The notes: generated by a model from the sequence alone, not told the origin. A stretch of 64,000 nt of DNA from Bradyrhizobium sp. Ai1a-2 (GCF_000426245.1 NZ_AUEZ01000023.1:1-64000); one strand, 5' to 3'. Shown: positions 36,685-46,191, numbered from the stretch's first letter. Made by a program: numbers and translations.

Positions 36685-38442
36685 ATGATCAAGCCATTTG
36701 CCGGTGCCGCTCTCCTCGTCCTGCTGTCCGGATCGCCGACGCTCGCGCAGACGATCTATCCGATCGACCGCGCCGACATCCTCGCCGGCGCCCATTTCGA
36801 CTTCAAGGTCGAGTTTCCCGATCGCGTCGATCCAGCGAACGTGAAAGTCACGGTGAACGGCGCGGATTATTCCGCGGCGTTCGGTCAGGTGGGCACCTTC
36901 GTGGAGCGCGAAGACGGCAAGGAGCAGTCGGCCCTGATCGTTCGCGACGTCTCGCTGACCAAGCCTGGAAGCGTGAAGGTGGACGTCAGCGACGGCGCGC
37001 GCAGCCGCAGTGTGGTGTGGTCGGTTTACGATACCGGGCCGCGCAAGGCCAAGAACGTGATCCTGTTCATCGGCGACGGAATGTCGCCGGCGCACCGGGT
37101 TGCGGCGCGGATGCTCTCCAAGGGAATTGCGGAAGGCAAAAGCCTCGGCAAGCTTGCCATCGACGACATGCCGCATATGGCGCTGGTGGCGACCGCAGGC
37201 TCGGATTCGATCATCACCGATTCGGCGAACGCGGCCAGCGCCTACGCCACGGGTCACAAGACCGCCGTCAACGCGATGGGCGTCTACGCCGATCGCACCG
37301 CAAGCCCGTTCGATGATCCGAAGGTCGAAACCATCACCAGCCTCGCAAAGCGGCGGCTTGGCCTGGGCATCGGGATCGTCACCAATACCGAGATCGAGGA
37401 TGCCACGCCGGCGGCAATGGTCGCGCACACCCGCCGCCGCACCGCCTATGATGAGATCGTCGCGCAGTTCTTCGCCGCCAAGCCCGACATCCTGATGGGA
37501 GGTGGCAGCGCGAATTTCCTGCCGCAAGCAGCGACCGGGAAGCGCAAGGACGACATCGACTACATCGCGCGGTTTCGTGATGCCGGCTATGGGGTGGTCG
37601 CGACAAAGTCCGAGCTCGAAGCGGCAGCGGCGAAACCCGACACGGGCAAGCTGCTGGGACTGTTTGCCTCCGGCAACATGGACGGTGTCCTGGACCGCAA
37701 GTTCCTCAAAGGCGGGAGCGTGAGCAAGTTTCCCGAACAGCCCGACCTGACCGAGCAGGTCCAGGCCGCTCTGAAAGTGCTCTCGAAGAACGATGCCGGC
37801 TTCTTCCTGATGGTGGAATCCGGGCTGATCGACAAATACGCGCACCTCCTGGACATGGAACGCGCGGTCTACGACACGATCATGCTCGACAATGCCGTTC
37901 GCCTGGCGCGCGACTGGGCGCGGGCCCGCGGCGATGACACTTTGATTTTAGTGCTCGCGGACCACAATCATCCCAACAGTCTTGTCGGCACCATCAATGA
38001 CGACATGACCAAGACGCCCAACGTCCCGTTCCGCGAACGCGTCGGCGTTTACGACAAAGCCGGATTCCCCAACTATCCGGCTGCGGATGCCGAAGGCTAT
38101 CCCTCGCGGGTTGATGTCAGCCGGCGGCTCGCGATTTTCTCGGCCAGCCTGCCGGACCATTACGAAACCTTCCGCCCCAAGCTCGACAACCCGAATGATC
38201 CGACGGTGAAGGGCGATGAGCCAGGGACTTTCAAAGCCAACGACAAATACAAGGATGTTCCGGGCGCCGTGCTGCGTCCTGGAAATCTGCCGGCGATGAT
38301 CGGCGCCAGCGTGCATTCGGGAGAGGATGTCATCCTGACCGCAACCGGTCCGGGCAGCGAACGGGTTCATGGTTCGATGGACAACACGGAGGTCTTCCGT
38401 GTGATCGCCGATGCGCTGGGTCTTGCGGCACCAGCGCCGTAG
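36685..38442 (+). CDS. alkaline phosphatase (PhoA superfamily), secreted
   Basis: 585 residues with a signal peptide (AGAALLVLLSGSPTLAQ). A beta domain of about 100 residues precedes the catalytic part. Metal and nucleophile residues: D132 in FIGDGMSPAHR, Ser180 in TDSANAASAYATGHK, and later MVESGLIDKYAH and LVLADHNHP. It cleaves phosphate monoesters in the periplasm, using zinc and magnesium in this family. It is the second alkaline-phosphatase-type enzyme in the window, with PhoD at 22671-24218. A promoter region of about 150 bases lies upstream; no Pho box could be named with confidence. Confidence 0.93.
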   Translation: MIKPFAGAALLVLLSGSPTLAQTIYPIDRADILAGAHFDFKVEFPDRVDPANVKVTVNGADYSAAFGQVGTFVEREDGKEQSALIVRDVSLTKPGSVKVDVSDGARSRSVVWSVYDTGPRKAKNVILFIGDGMSPAHRVAARMLSKGIAEGKSLGKLAIDDMPHMALVATAGSDSIITDSANAASAYATGHKTAVNAMGVYADRTASPFDDPKVETITSLAKRRLGLGIGIVTNTEIEDATPAAMVAHTRRRTAYDEIVAQFFAAKPDILMGGGSANFLPQAATGKRKDDIDYIARFRDAGYGVVATKSELEAAAAKPDTGKLLGLFASGNMDGVLDRKFLKGGSVSKFPEQPDLTEQVQAALKVLSKNDAGFFLMVESGLIDKYAHLLDMERAVYDTIMLDNAVRLARDWARARGDDTLILVLADHNHPNSLVGTINDDMTKTPNVPFRERVGVYDKAGFPNYPAADAEGYPSRVDVSRRLAIFSASLPDHYETFRPKLDNPNDPTVKGDEPGTFKANDKYKDVPGAVLRPGNLPAMIGASVHSGEDVILTATGPGSERVHGSMDNTEVFRVIADALGLAAPAP

Positions 38443-38463
38443 CGTCGCGAGCTCTTGGAGGGC

Positions 38464-38528
38464 GGGCAAAGCGCAGGCTGCCCACCGTCAACACTCCGCT
38501 CGGAATGGTGGGCACGCTGCGTTTTGCC
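38464..38528. repeat. imperfect inverted repeat after the phosphatase gene
   Basis: GGGCAAAGCGCAGGCTGCCC ACC (38464-38486) faces GGTGGGCACGCTGCG TTTTGCC (38507-38528) with mismatches. Likely a terminator or a degenerate repeat of another family with GGTGGGCA words. Confidence 0.55.
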
Positions 38529-38668
38529 GGCCCTGCCATTCTGCGCTCACGCTTCTGTGCACACGAGGCGTCCTGGGAGTCGCGACAATATGAGGCACCA
38601 ACCCTACCCGACCAAAGCTAGCATTGGCCGACCCACCGGTGACAGCCCATTTGATCACGGAGGCATTA

Positions 38669-39604
38669 ATGGCCAAGTATCGACACGACCTGCCGCAGCG
38701 GCGGGGCGGCGTCTTCCTGACTGACGGCGGCATGGAAACGACGCTGATCTTCCACCACGGCGTCGAGCTGCCGCACTTTGCCGCTTTCGTTGTGCTCGAC
38801 AGCGAAGAAGGCCGTGAGCATCTCAAGCGCTATTACGAATCCTATCTTGCGGTCGCGCGCGAGAATGGCACCGGTTTCGTGCTCGATAGCCCGACCTGGC
38901 GCGCCAATCCGGATTGGGGCGCCAAGCTCGGCTACGACGCGGCCGCGCTGAAATCGATCAACGTCCGTTCGATTGAGTTTCTGGACCAATTGCGGAGCAG
39001 TTGGGAGCGGCCAAACATGCCCTGCGTCATCGATGGCGCGATCGGTCCGCGCGGTGACGGATACAAGGCCGGCAACATGGATGCATCAGAGGCGGAAGCC
39101 TATCATGCGCCACAGATCGCCGCCTTCGCGGAAGCCGGCGCCGACATGGTGACGGCGTTCACTCTGAACGGGATCAATGAAGCGATCGGCATCGTTCGCG
39201 CCGCCAAGGCGCAGAAAATTCCCGTGGCGATCTCCTTCACCGTCGAAACCGACGGCCGTCTGGTGAAGGGCGAAACCCTGCGGCAGGCGATCGAGACCGT
39301 CGATCGCGCCACGCAAAATGGGTCGGAATATTTCCTGATCAACTGCGCCCATCCGACCCATTTCGAGAGCGCATTGAATGCGGGCGAGACATGGGTCGGG
39401 CGCATCCATGGCGTCAGGGCCAATGCATCGGCCAAGAGCCATCAGGAGCTCGACGAATCCGAGACCCTCGATGCCGGCGATCCCACCGATCTCAGCCGCC
39501 GTTATGTCGACCTCCGCCGCTCGTTTCCCGCCATGCGGATTCTCGGCGGCTGCTGCGGCACCGACCATCGCCACGTCGCCGCGATCTGCGAAGCCTGCAT
39601 CTAG
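38669..39604 (+). CDS. homocysteine S-methyltransferase family protein
   Basis: 311 residues. The zinc ligands of the family are present: Cys226 in FLINCAHP and Cys295/Cys296 in GGCCGTDH. The N-terminal FLTDGGMETTLIF is the barrel start. It transfers a methyl group to homocysteine or another thiol from S-methylmethionine-like donors; the donor is not known. Start ATG 38669 has Shine-Dalgarno CACGGAGG. No SAM riboswitch is recognisable upstream. Followed by a family B repeat. Confidence 0.9.
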   Translation: MAKYRHDLPQRRGGVFLTDGGMETTLIFHHGVELPHFAAFVVLDSEEGREHLKRYYESYLAVARENGTGFVLDSPTWRANPDWGAKLGYDAAALKSINVRSIEFLDQLRSSWERPNMPCVIDGAIGPRGDGYKAGNMDASEAEAYHAPQIAAFAEAGADMVTAFTLNGINEAIGIVRAAKAQKIPVAISFTVETDGRLVKGETLRQAIETVDRATQNGSEYFLINCAHPTHFESALNAGETWVGRIHGVRANASAKSHQELDESETLDAGDPTDLSRRYVDLRRSFPAMRILGGCCGTDHRHVAAICEACI

Positions 39605-39630
39605 CTGAATGCTGGGCGATCACCGAACCT

Positions 39631-39712
39631 GTCGTTGCGAGGAGCGAAGCGACGAAGCAATCCATCCTCCGCAAGCGGTGAGATGGATTGCGTCGCTTCG
39701 CTCGCAATGACG
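39631..39712. repeat. palindromic repeat family B, copy 2
   Basis: Starts GTCGTTGCGAGGAGCGAAGC and ends TCGCTTCGCTCGCAATGACG, inverted to each other, with inner AAGCAATCCATC and GATGGATTGCG. It lies between convergent genes. Confidence 0.88.
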
Positions 39713-39730
39713 ATCAGTTGTTAACCGACC

Positions 39731-41746
39731 TCAGCGCGGTGTGGTGGGCGGTGGCAGCGAGGCGGTGCCGCCGTTGAGCAGCGGGGTGATGCGGCGGATG
39801 GTGACGCGCCGGTTGATGCGGCTCGGCCCGTCCGTCTGCTCCTTCAGGTTCTGCTCGCCGTAACCTTGCGAGGTCAGGTTTTCGGCGGGGACGTGGAATT
39901 GCTGCGTTAGCAGCTCCGCCGTCGATTCGGCGCGGCGGTCGGAGAGCGAGAGATTGTCCACCTCGTTGCCAACAGCGTCGGTGTGGCCCTCGATCAGGAA
40001 CACCTCCTGCGGATTGCGCTGGAGCGCGCGGCTCAAGCCATCGGCGATCACCTGCAGCTTCGCCGCTTGATCCGGAGAAATCTCCCACGATCCCGTGTCG
40101 AAGTTGATGGTGTTGACGTCGATGCTCGGCATCAGCATGCGTACGTTCGGGCTGTAGCGGATCTCATCCAGCGAATAGCGGCGATCGATCCGGTCGACCG
40201 GCGGCGCCACCATGGTGTCGTAAATCACATCCGGCGACGCATCTTCGGCGTCGACGATGTAGCGGTCATAGGGGATGCGGACCACCGGCGGCGGTATGTC
40301 GACATAGAAGCCGCCGACCGCGCGCGGGTCGCGATAGCTGTTGTCGATGATGACCATCTCGCGGCCGCCCTGGTCACGCCTGATCCGGCGCAGCAACTGG
40401 CCATCGCGTCCCACGACCGTGACGATCTGCGAGCCGTCCGGACGGACTACGACCGTGCGGGTCTCGGCGCCGATCGTCTGAGTCTGGACGTCGCGGGCGC
40501 CGTAGCGGAAGCGATCGATCTCGCTATGGCGGACATAGGCCTGCCCGCTCGGGTCGCGGATGATCATCCGGCCCGGCTCGGTGATGACGGTGCGGCCGCC
40601 CTGCTGGACCTCGCGCCGCTCGGCGCGGAAGTCCTCGATGCGGCGCGGCCCAATCGCCACGCCCTCGCGAGAAAACTTGGTGCCGAAGTCGGCCGGAGGC
40701 GGCGGCAATGGCGCGGTGACGGTCGGTGCGCGTCGGAACGCGGGAGCAACCGTCGGGGGTGCATTCTGCGCGCGGCCGGCCGGCGGCGCGGCATTCGGCG
40801 TACCGGGAACGGCAGCGGGGGCCGCGGGCGCGGCGTTGGGCGCCGCGGCGCCGGGCGTGCCGGGCGCAACACCGGGACGTGCCTGCGGCGCTGCGGGCGC
40901 TGCAGGTTGCGTGCCTGCCGCGGCAGGTGGGCTCGCCGGTGCGCCGGCAGCGGGAGGCGTCGTGGTCGCTGCCCCAGGCCGTGCCGGCGAAGGAGTCGGA
41001 GATGGGCTTCCCGCGGCCGGCGGCGTTGCCGGTGCCGGTGTCGGCGCTGCCGCGGGCGCACGCTGATTCTGCGTCGGTGCGGCGTTGGGTGCAGCCGCGG
41101 GCTGCTTGGCGCCGGCGGGCGGCACTTCCTTTCGCGCGCCGGGTGGCGGCGTCGGAGTGGCCGGTGTGGCAGGAGTCGTTGGCGCAGCGGGTGGCGTCGC
41201 CCCGGATGGAGCCGCGGGTGGCTGCGTACGTGCCGGCGGCGCTGCGGTTGGTGGCGTCGGCGCGCGCGGCGCTGCTGCTGGAGGCGGCGTTGGACGCGCT
41301 GGAGCAGCGGGTGGCGGTGTTGGCCGTTCCGGCGCAGCGGCCGGAGGCGGTGTCGGCCGTGTCGGAGCGGCAGGCGGCGGTGTCGGCCGCTCCGGCGCGG
41401 CAGCCGGAGGCTGCGGTGTTGGCCGTGCCGGTGCAGCGGCCGGAGGCGTCGGCGTTGGTGTCGGTCGCGCCGGAGCGGCGGCCGGTGGCGGCGCGGAGGG
41501 ATGTGCAGGCGGAGCGGCACCAGGCGCTGGCGCTCCCGGGTGCTGAGGCGGTGTAGGCTGTTTCGGCGCACCGGCCGGCGGTGCCGCCTTCGGTGGCTGC
41601 TTCGGCTTTCCGTCGGGGCCGAGTTCTTCCTTCGGCGCCGCTTGTGCCACGACGAGCGGCGAGGTTTGCGCATGCGATGCGGAGCTCATTAGCTGCGTCA
41701 CCGTCAATGCGGTCGTGGCAAGCAGCACGAGGCGAAGGTTTGTCAT
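39731..41746 (-). CDS. OmpA family protein with a very long Pro/Ala-rich region
   Basis: 671 residues from ATG 41746. A signal peptide (VLLATTALTVTQLMSSASHA), then a Pro/Ala/Thr-rich low-complexity stretch of about 300 residues (roughly 30-330), a middle beta-rich part (about 340-520, with RRIEDFRAERREVQ and DRFRYGARDVQTQT), and an OmpA peptidoglycan-binding domain at about 538-655 (INFDTGSWEISPDQAAKLQV; FLIEGHTDAVGNEVDN; DRRAESTAELL). It probably anchors the outer membrane or surface to the wall. The linker resembles those in Bradyrhizobium surface proteins. Its repetitive DNA makes copy-number change likely. Confidence 0.9.
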   Translation of the reverse strand: MTNLRLVLLATTALTVTQLMSSASHAQTSPLVVAQAAPKEELGPDGKPKQPPKAAPPAGAPKQPTPPQHPGAPAPGAAPPAHPSAPPPAAAPARPTPTPTPPAAAPARPTPQPPAAAPERPTPPPAAPTRPTPPPAAAPERPTPPPAAPARPTPPPAAAPRAPTPPTAAPPARTQPPAAPSGATPPAAPTTPATPATPTPPPGARKEVPPAGAKQPAAAPNAAPTQNQRAPAAAPTPAPATPPAAGSPSPTPSPARPGAATTTPPAAGAPASPPAAAGTQPAAPAAPQARPGVAPGTPGAAAPNAAPAAPAAVPGTPNAAPPAGRAQNAPPTVAPAFRRAPTVTAPLPPPPADFGTKFSREGVAIGPRRIEDFRAERREVQQGGRTVITEPGRMIIRDPSGQAYVRHSEIDRFRYGARDVQTQTIGAETRTVVVRPDGSQIVTVVGRDGQLLRRIRRDQGGREMVIIDNSYRDPRAVGGFYVDIPPPVVRIPYDRYIVDAEDASPDVIYDTMVAPPVDRIDRRYSLDEIRYSPNVRMLMPSIDVNTINFDTGSWEISPDQAAKLQVIADGLSRALQRNPQEVFLIEGHTDAVGNEVDNLSLSDRRAESTAELLTQQFHVPAENLTSQGYGEQNLKEQTDGPSRINRRVTIRRITPLLNGGTASLPPPTTPR

Positions 41747-41945
41747 GATAGCAGGTCCCGGGAAAGTTCTCGGCAAGGGAGAGGATGGGCGGGGGCCGAA
41801 TAGCTCGGCGGTCGGAATCAACGGCTATTCGTTAGGCCGCAATGTGGCGGGCGACAAAGAGGAAGGGCTTTTTATTTCAGCGTTGCAATGACTTGCAAGC
41901 AAACTTGTTCATTGCTCATTCAGATGACACTTGCAAATCACGACC

Positions 41946-42188
41946 TCACCATTGTTCCTTGCGCGGTTCCGCGGCATCGATCGGATTCGGCGGATGCGGT
42001 CCGTCGGGTCCGCGAATCGGCAATTCGTCCGGCAGCTTGCCGGGCAGTTCGTCAGGCACTGGCGGTTCGCCGGGCTCACGCGCTGGCGGCGGCACCTCCG
42101 GGCGCGGACTGCCAGGAGGGATCCCGGGCGGTGGTTCGCTCGGCGTGCCGGGCGTCGTCGGCGGAATCTCGGGCGGTTCGATCGGCAT
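41946..42188 (-). CDS. small Pro-rich protein of unknown function
   Basis: 80 residues, about a third Pro, with repeated PPGIPPGSP and ELPGKLPDELP type units. No signal peptide or hydrophobic core. I do not recognise a family beyond similar Pro-rich short proteins of rhizobia. It lies on the same strand as the OmpA gene and the VOC gene. The Shine-Dalgarno is weak, so the gene call is moderate; coding is suggested by the ordered repeat and third-position GC. Confidence 0.5.
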   Translation of the reverse strand: MPIEPPEIPPTTPGTPSEPPPGIPPGSPRPEVPPPAREPGEPPVPDELPGKLPDELPIRGPDGPHPPNPIDAAEPRKEQW

Positions 42189-42321
42189 CTAGCGCGAAAC
42201 CGTGCCGTTGTTTCCGATCGCAGCGCGCGCATCACTACGCGACATGGTTGGCTCCGTTCCCGTTGCAGAACAATGATAACGGGACGCGCGTCGCGATGTT
42301 CCGGTGGTCAGAATTTGGAAT

Positions 42322-42705
42322 TCATTCCGGCGCGTGGCAGACAGCTTCGATGTTGTGGCCGTCGGGATCGAGCACGAACGCACCGTAGTAGTTGGGATGG
42401 TAGTGCGCGCGGATGCCGGGCGTACCGTTGTCGCGTCCGCCTGCTTCGAGCGCGGCCTTGTAGAAGGCATCCACGGTTGCGCGATCCTTTGCCACGATCG
42501 CGACATGCAGCGGCTTCTCGAGCCCGCCTTCGCCGCCGATCCAGAAATCCGGCTTGCCATTGGCGCCGAAGCCGGCCGCCGCATCACTGCCGTTCTCCTG
42601 CGTGACTTCCATGATCAGCGCGTAGTCGAGGGGCGCGAGCGCCCGCTGATAGAACGCCAGGGAACGCTGATAGTCGGAAACCGGAAAACCGATGTGATCG
42701 ATCAT
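42322..42705 (-). CDS. VOC family (glyoxalase-fold) protein
   Basis: 127 residues from ATG 42705 (Shine-Dalgarno AAGGAG). A glyoxalase/bleomycin resistance fold: MIDHIGFPVSDYQRSLAFYQ at the start and the closing metal-side motif GAFVLDPDGHNIEAVCH. His and Glu of these motifs are typical metal ligands. Such proteins act as lyases, dioxygenases or drug-binding proteins; the substrate is unknown. Directly upstream of the GST gene (17 bases, same strand), so the two likely share a transcript. Confidence 0.88.
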   Translation of the reverse strand: MIDHIGFPVSDYQRSLAFYQRALAPLDYALIMEVTQENGSDAAAGFGANGKPDFWIGGEGGLEKPLHVAIVAKDRATVDAFYKAALEAGGRDNGTPGIRAHYHPNYYGAFVLDPDGHNIEAVCHAPE

Positions 42706-42722
42706 CAAGAAACTCCTTCGGC

Positions 42723-43658
42723 CTATCTGCCGTGATCAAACACCAGAAATCCGGCGCGCGGGAAGTGCACCACCACCTCGCCGGCGCGGGGGTCGTGCCT
42801 GCGGATCGCGATATGCTGCGAGGACAGCGAAACGATCTCGCCGCTCACTTTGATCCTGCCGTAGTCATCGGGCATCACCTCGACTTGGTCGCCCGGCTTG
42901 CGGCGGTTGGGATCATAAGGGTCGGGCAGCACGGCGGTGCGCGGCGTTGCGCTCGCGGCGATTTCGAGCGCGGCGGTGGGCGAGATTTCCTTGCATGGCT
43001 TGTGCTCCATGGCGCGAATGCGCGCCTCCCATGATCGCGTGGCGGGGAATTCGAAGAGCATCTTGTCGAGATCGGGAAGGTTAGTGCGCACGTACCAGAT
43101 ATTCATGTAGGCGTTGACGTCGCACAGGCTGGCGTGGTCGCCGCACATCCAGCTATGGCCGTTGCGAAGCTGGGCCTCGATCCATTGCAGGTGGGCACGG
43201 AACTGGTCGCGCATCTGCGGGATCGCCTCCCGCATGGCGGCAACGTCGAACTTGGCGCCGCGCAGTTTTTCCCGGTCGTCGATGAACTCCTGCGGCACAT
43301 TGTCGGCCACCGAGCCGAAGATCAGATTGACGGTGTTCTGGAAGAACGGCCGATCGGTCCACATCGCCGTCGCGGCGGCAAGCCCGTAATACCCGCTCGG
43401 GAACAGCGTCGGTTGCGGATAGCGCCGCTCCAGTTCGCGGACGATGCATTGGGTGTCGCAGTAGATGTCGGCGCCGATCTGCAGCACCGGGGTGCGCCGG
43501 TAGCCTCCGGTCAGCGGCATCAGGTCAGGGCGGGGCATGATCCGGGAAATCAGGACCGAGGTCCACGTCACGTTCTTCAGCGCCAGGATCAGCCGTATCT
43601 TCTCCGAGAACGGCGATTGAGGAAAATGATGGAGGATGACGGGATACTCCGGACTCAT
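42723..43658 (-). CDS. glutathione S-transferase family protein with extra C-terminal domain
   Basis: 311 residues from ATG 43658 with GGGAGGGAACG before it. The N-terminal thioredoxin-like GST domain reads ILHHFPQSPFSEKIRLILAL with a GST-type Ser/Pro-rich active-site start; RRTPVLQIGADIYCDTQCIV is the glutathione-site loop. The alpha-helical domain runs to about 235. Residues about 240-311 add a small beta-rich domain (RKPGDQVEVMPDDYGRIKVS; HIAIRRHDPRAGEVVVHFPR). Function: glutathione transfer or isomerisation; pairing with a VOC enzyme suggests detoxification. Confidence 0.86.
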   Translation of the reverse strand: MSPEYPVILHHFPQSPFSEKIRLILALKNVTWTSVLISRIMPRPDLMPLTGGYRRTPVLQIGADIYCDTQCIVRELERRYPQPTLFPSGYYGLAAATAMWTDRPFFQNTVNLIFGSVADNVPQEFIDDREKLRGAKFDVAAMREAIPQMRDQFRAHLQWIEAQLRNGHSWMCGDHASLCDVNAYMNIWYVRTNLPDLDKMLFEFPATRSWEARIRAMEHKPCKEISPTAALEIAASATPRTAVLPDPYDPNRRKPGDQVEVMPDDYGRIKVSGEIVSLSSQHIAIRRHDPRAGEVVVHFPRAGFLVFDHGR

Positions 43659-43822
43659 CGTTCCCTCCCGGATCGTGATCCGGCCGGCCGGATCACGGTC
43701 TATCTTTTTGTTTGAACAGGATCTTTCGGAAGACCGCTCTCGGCTTTTCCGGATCATGCTTCAGATTGACGCCTCCGGGAAGCTAACCCCGGCCCGGGCC
43801 GGTTACAATGGATCGGCGCGCG

Positions 43823-45970
43823 TCAGGACGACGCCGCCGTCGGCGTTCGAGTTGTCTTCGGCCGGGAGACTTTGTGCAGCACGTGCGAGAGCTGCTCGAT
43901 CGAATAGGGCTTTTGCAGGAAGTCGAACCCGTAGCTGCCCCGCTGCGCCAGCACCTGGCTGTAGCCGCTGGTCAGCACCACCGGCAGGTCGGGGTAGCGG
44001 CGGCGGATTTCCTGGGCGAGCTCGACGCCGCTCATGCCGGGCATCGCGACGTCGGTGAACACCACGTCGAAGCTGATGTCGCCAGCGAGCGCGTCCAGCG
44101 CGCGCGTGGCGTTCTCGACAAGGGTCGCGGCGTAGCCGAGTTCGGCGAGCGCGTCGGCCGTAAACCTGCCGACCTCGATATTGTCCTCGACCACCAGCAC
44201 CGACATGCCGCTGCCGTCGACCGGCGGCGCATCCGCGGCCGCGAATTGCAATGTCGGACCTGTGGCTACGGTGCGAGGCAGATAGAGCGTGAAGGTAGAG
44301 CCCCTGCCGACCTCGCTGACGACAACGATCTCGCCGCCGGACTGCTTGGCGAATCCGAATACCTGCGACAGCCCGAGCCCGGTGCCGTGACCGACCTGCT
44401 TGGTGGTGAAGAACGGCTCGAAGATGCGCCCGAGCTGATCCTGCGGAATGCCGATGCCGGTGTCCCCAACGGCTACCGCGACATAGCCTTGCGGCGCCGG
44501 TGGATGGCTGTCGACAACGGGCAGCTCGGCGGCGCGACGCACCGCGATCGTCAGCCGGCCGGCGCCGTCCATGGCGTCGCGCGCATTGACGGCCATGTTG
44601 ATGATCGCCGTCTCGAACTGGCCCGCGTCGGCGTTGATGAAGCAGGCTTCATCCGGAAGCCTGGTGACGATCTCGATCCGTGGCCCGACCAGCGTTCCGA
44701 TCATCTCGCTCAGCACCTGCACGCTCTGGCCGACGTCGAACAGCTCGGGCTTCAGCGTCTGCCGTCGCGCAAAGGCGAGCAGTTGGCCGGTCAGTTTCGA
44801 GGCCCGGTTGACCGTCTCTGAAATCGCATCGATGTAGCGCAGCCGCCGCTGCTCCGGCAGGTTCGGCCGCCGCAGCATGTCGATGGAGGCGCGGATCACG
44901 GTGAGCAAGTTGTTGAAGTCGTGCGCGACGCCGCCGGTGAGCTGGCCCAGCGCCTCTAGACGCTGCCCATGCTTCAGCGCTTCCTCGGCCTCCCGCCGTC
45001 TTTCGGCCTCCTCTTGCAGGCGTCGCGTCCGCCGCAGCGCCAGAGCGAGCAGGAGGAACAACAGCGCGGTGGCCGGCACGCCGAAGATCAGGTGCTGGCC
45101 CATGGTCGCGAGCCAGCGCGCGCGGATCGCCGAAGTCTCGAGCCCCGCACTGACATAGATCGGATATTCGGCAAGCTGCCGATAGCCGAGCCGGCGTTCG
45201 ATGCCATCGGCCGGTGATGTGACGGTGATCAGACCGCCATCGGAAATCGCGGCAAGCTTCTGTGCGACCGGACCATCAGGGTCGAGGCGGAATTCGCGGT
45301 CGGCCTTCGGATAGCCGGCCAGCATCGCGCCGTCGGTGCGGCCGAGCGCGAAGAAGCTGCCGGGCTCGCGGCCGATCCGCGCGTAGAAATTCTCGAAATA
45401 CTCGGGCAGAACCGATGCCTGGATCACGCCGGCAAAGTCGCCTTCCTCGGTCGTCCGACGGCGGCTGACGCCGAAGAATGGTGCTCCCCGATAGGGCGGC
45501 CGCGGCGTCAGCACTTCGCCGATATAGGTGCCGACGTCGCCGGCGGCATGTGCCTTGAAGTACGATCGGTCGGAGAAATCGATGTCGGGTGCCGGGGCCA
45601 CCAGGCTGTTGACCAGAGCGTGGCCCCTGGTGTCGAAGACCCAGGCCGATTTCACCTGAGGCAGCGATGCCGTGAGCTGTTTCAGCCGCTGGTGCAGGTT
45701 GTCTTCGCGCGAACGGATATCGTCATCGGGAAGGCTGCGGATGATTTCGGCGATCTCCGACAGGCTGCGGTCGATGGTCTCGAATACTTTCAGCGCGTGC
45801 TCATGCGCGACATCGAGCGTGCGCTCGATTTCGCGGTCGGCAGCCTGGTTGATTGAATTCCAGGAGATCACCGAAGCAAAAACGAAGAGCGCCAGCGGAA
45901 GGGCCAGGGAAGCGGCCATCATCCATTGCAGCAACTTCAGCGAATGGCGTTGTGCGGTCTGCACGGGCAC
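43823..45970 (-). CDS. hybrid sensor histidine kinase/response regulator with extracytoplasmic sensor
   Basis: 715 residues. Membrane helices near 15-37 and 285-310 flank a periplasmic Cache-like sensor (DFSDRSYFKAHAAGDVGTYI and PYRGAPFFGVSRR). HisKA has the phospho-His in GGVAHDFNNLL (about 351), then HATPase_c (about 420-570; NMAVNARDAMD, GDTGIGIP) and a C-terminal receiver (about 588-710) with VVEDN, the Asp in VVFTDVAMPGMSG and Lys in LQKPYS. This is an orphan kinase; the internal receiver may relay to an unknown partner. Start is GTG at 45970. Confidence 0.92.
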   Translation of the reverse strand: MPVQTAQRHSLKLLQWMMAASLALPLALFVFASVISWNSINQAADREIERTLDVAHEHALKVFETIDRSLSEIAEIIRSLPDDDIRSREDNLHQRLKQLTASLPQVKSAWVFDTRGHALVNSLVAPAPDIDFSDRSYFKAHAAGDVGTYIGEVLTPRPPYRGAPFFGVSRRRTTEEGDFAGVIQASVLPEYFENFYARIGREPGSFFALGRTDGAMLAGYPKADREFRLDPDGPVAQKLAAISDGGLITVTSPADGIERRLGYRQLAEYPIYVSAGLETSAIRARWLATMGQHLIFGVPATALLFLLLALALRRTRRLQEEAERRREAEEALKHGQRLEALGQLTGGVAHDFNNLLTVIRASIDMLRRPNLPEQRRLRYIDAISETVNRASKLTGQLLAFARRQTLKPELFDVGQSVQVLSEMIGTLVGPRIEIVTRLPDEACFINADAGQFETAIINMAVNARDAMDGAGRLTIAVRRAAELPVVDSHPPAPQGYVAVAVGDTGIGIPQDQLGRIFEPFFTTKQVGHGTGLGLSQVFGFAKQSGGEIVVVSEVGRGSTFTLYLPRTVATGPTLQFAAADAPPVDGSGMSVLVVEDNIEVGRFTADALAELGYAATLVENATRALDALAGDISFDVVFTDVAMPGMSGVELAQEIRRRYPDLPVVLTSGYSQVLAQRGSYGFDFLQKPYSIEQLSHVLHKVSRPKTTRTPTAASS

Positions 45971-46191
45971 TCCGGTTCGGTCGCAACTTTAACGCAAAAT
46001 TCGGCTCGGGAGAAAGGGGAGCGCGCCCCGGTTTCCGGGCCGCCGTCGCCGGCCAGTTCCGCCCCTCGCACCGTAAGGTATCGTGCATTATGGAAAGCGG
46101 CAGCGTGCTTCGGAAAGATAAGGATCAGCCGGCCGGGCACACTGGCGTGCGACGCGCCGGACCCGGGCCGAGCTAGAAATGGAGATCGTAC

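Noticed and set aside
38443..38668. possible SAM riboswitch before the homocysteine methyltransferase gene
   Set aside because: I could not match the SAM-II or SAM-I core; only an imperfect inverted repeat is seen.
39983..41692. long plus-strand frames opposite the OmpA gene
   Set aside because: They arise from the repetitive Pro/Ala DNA; the minus strand has a signal peptide and an OmpA domain.
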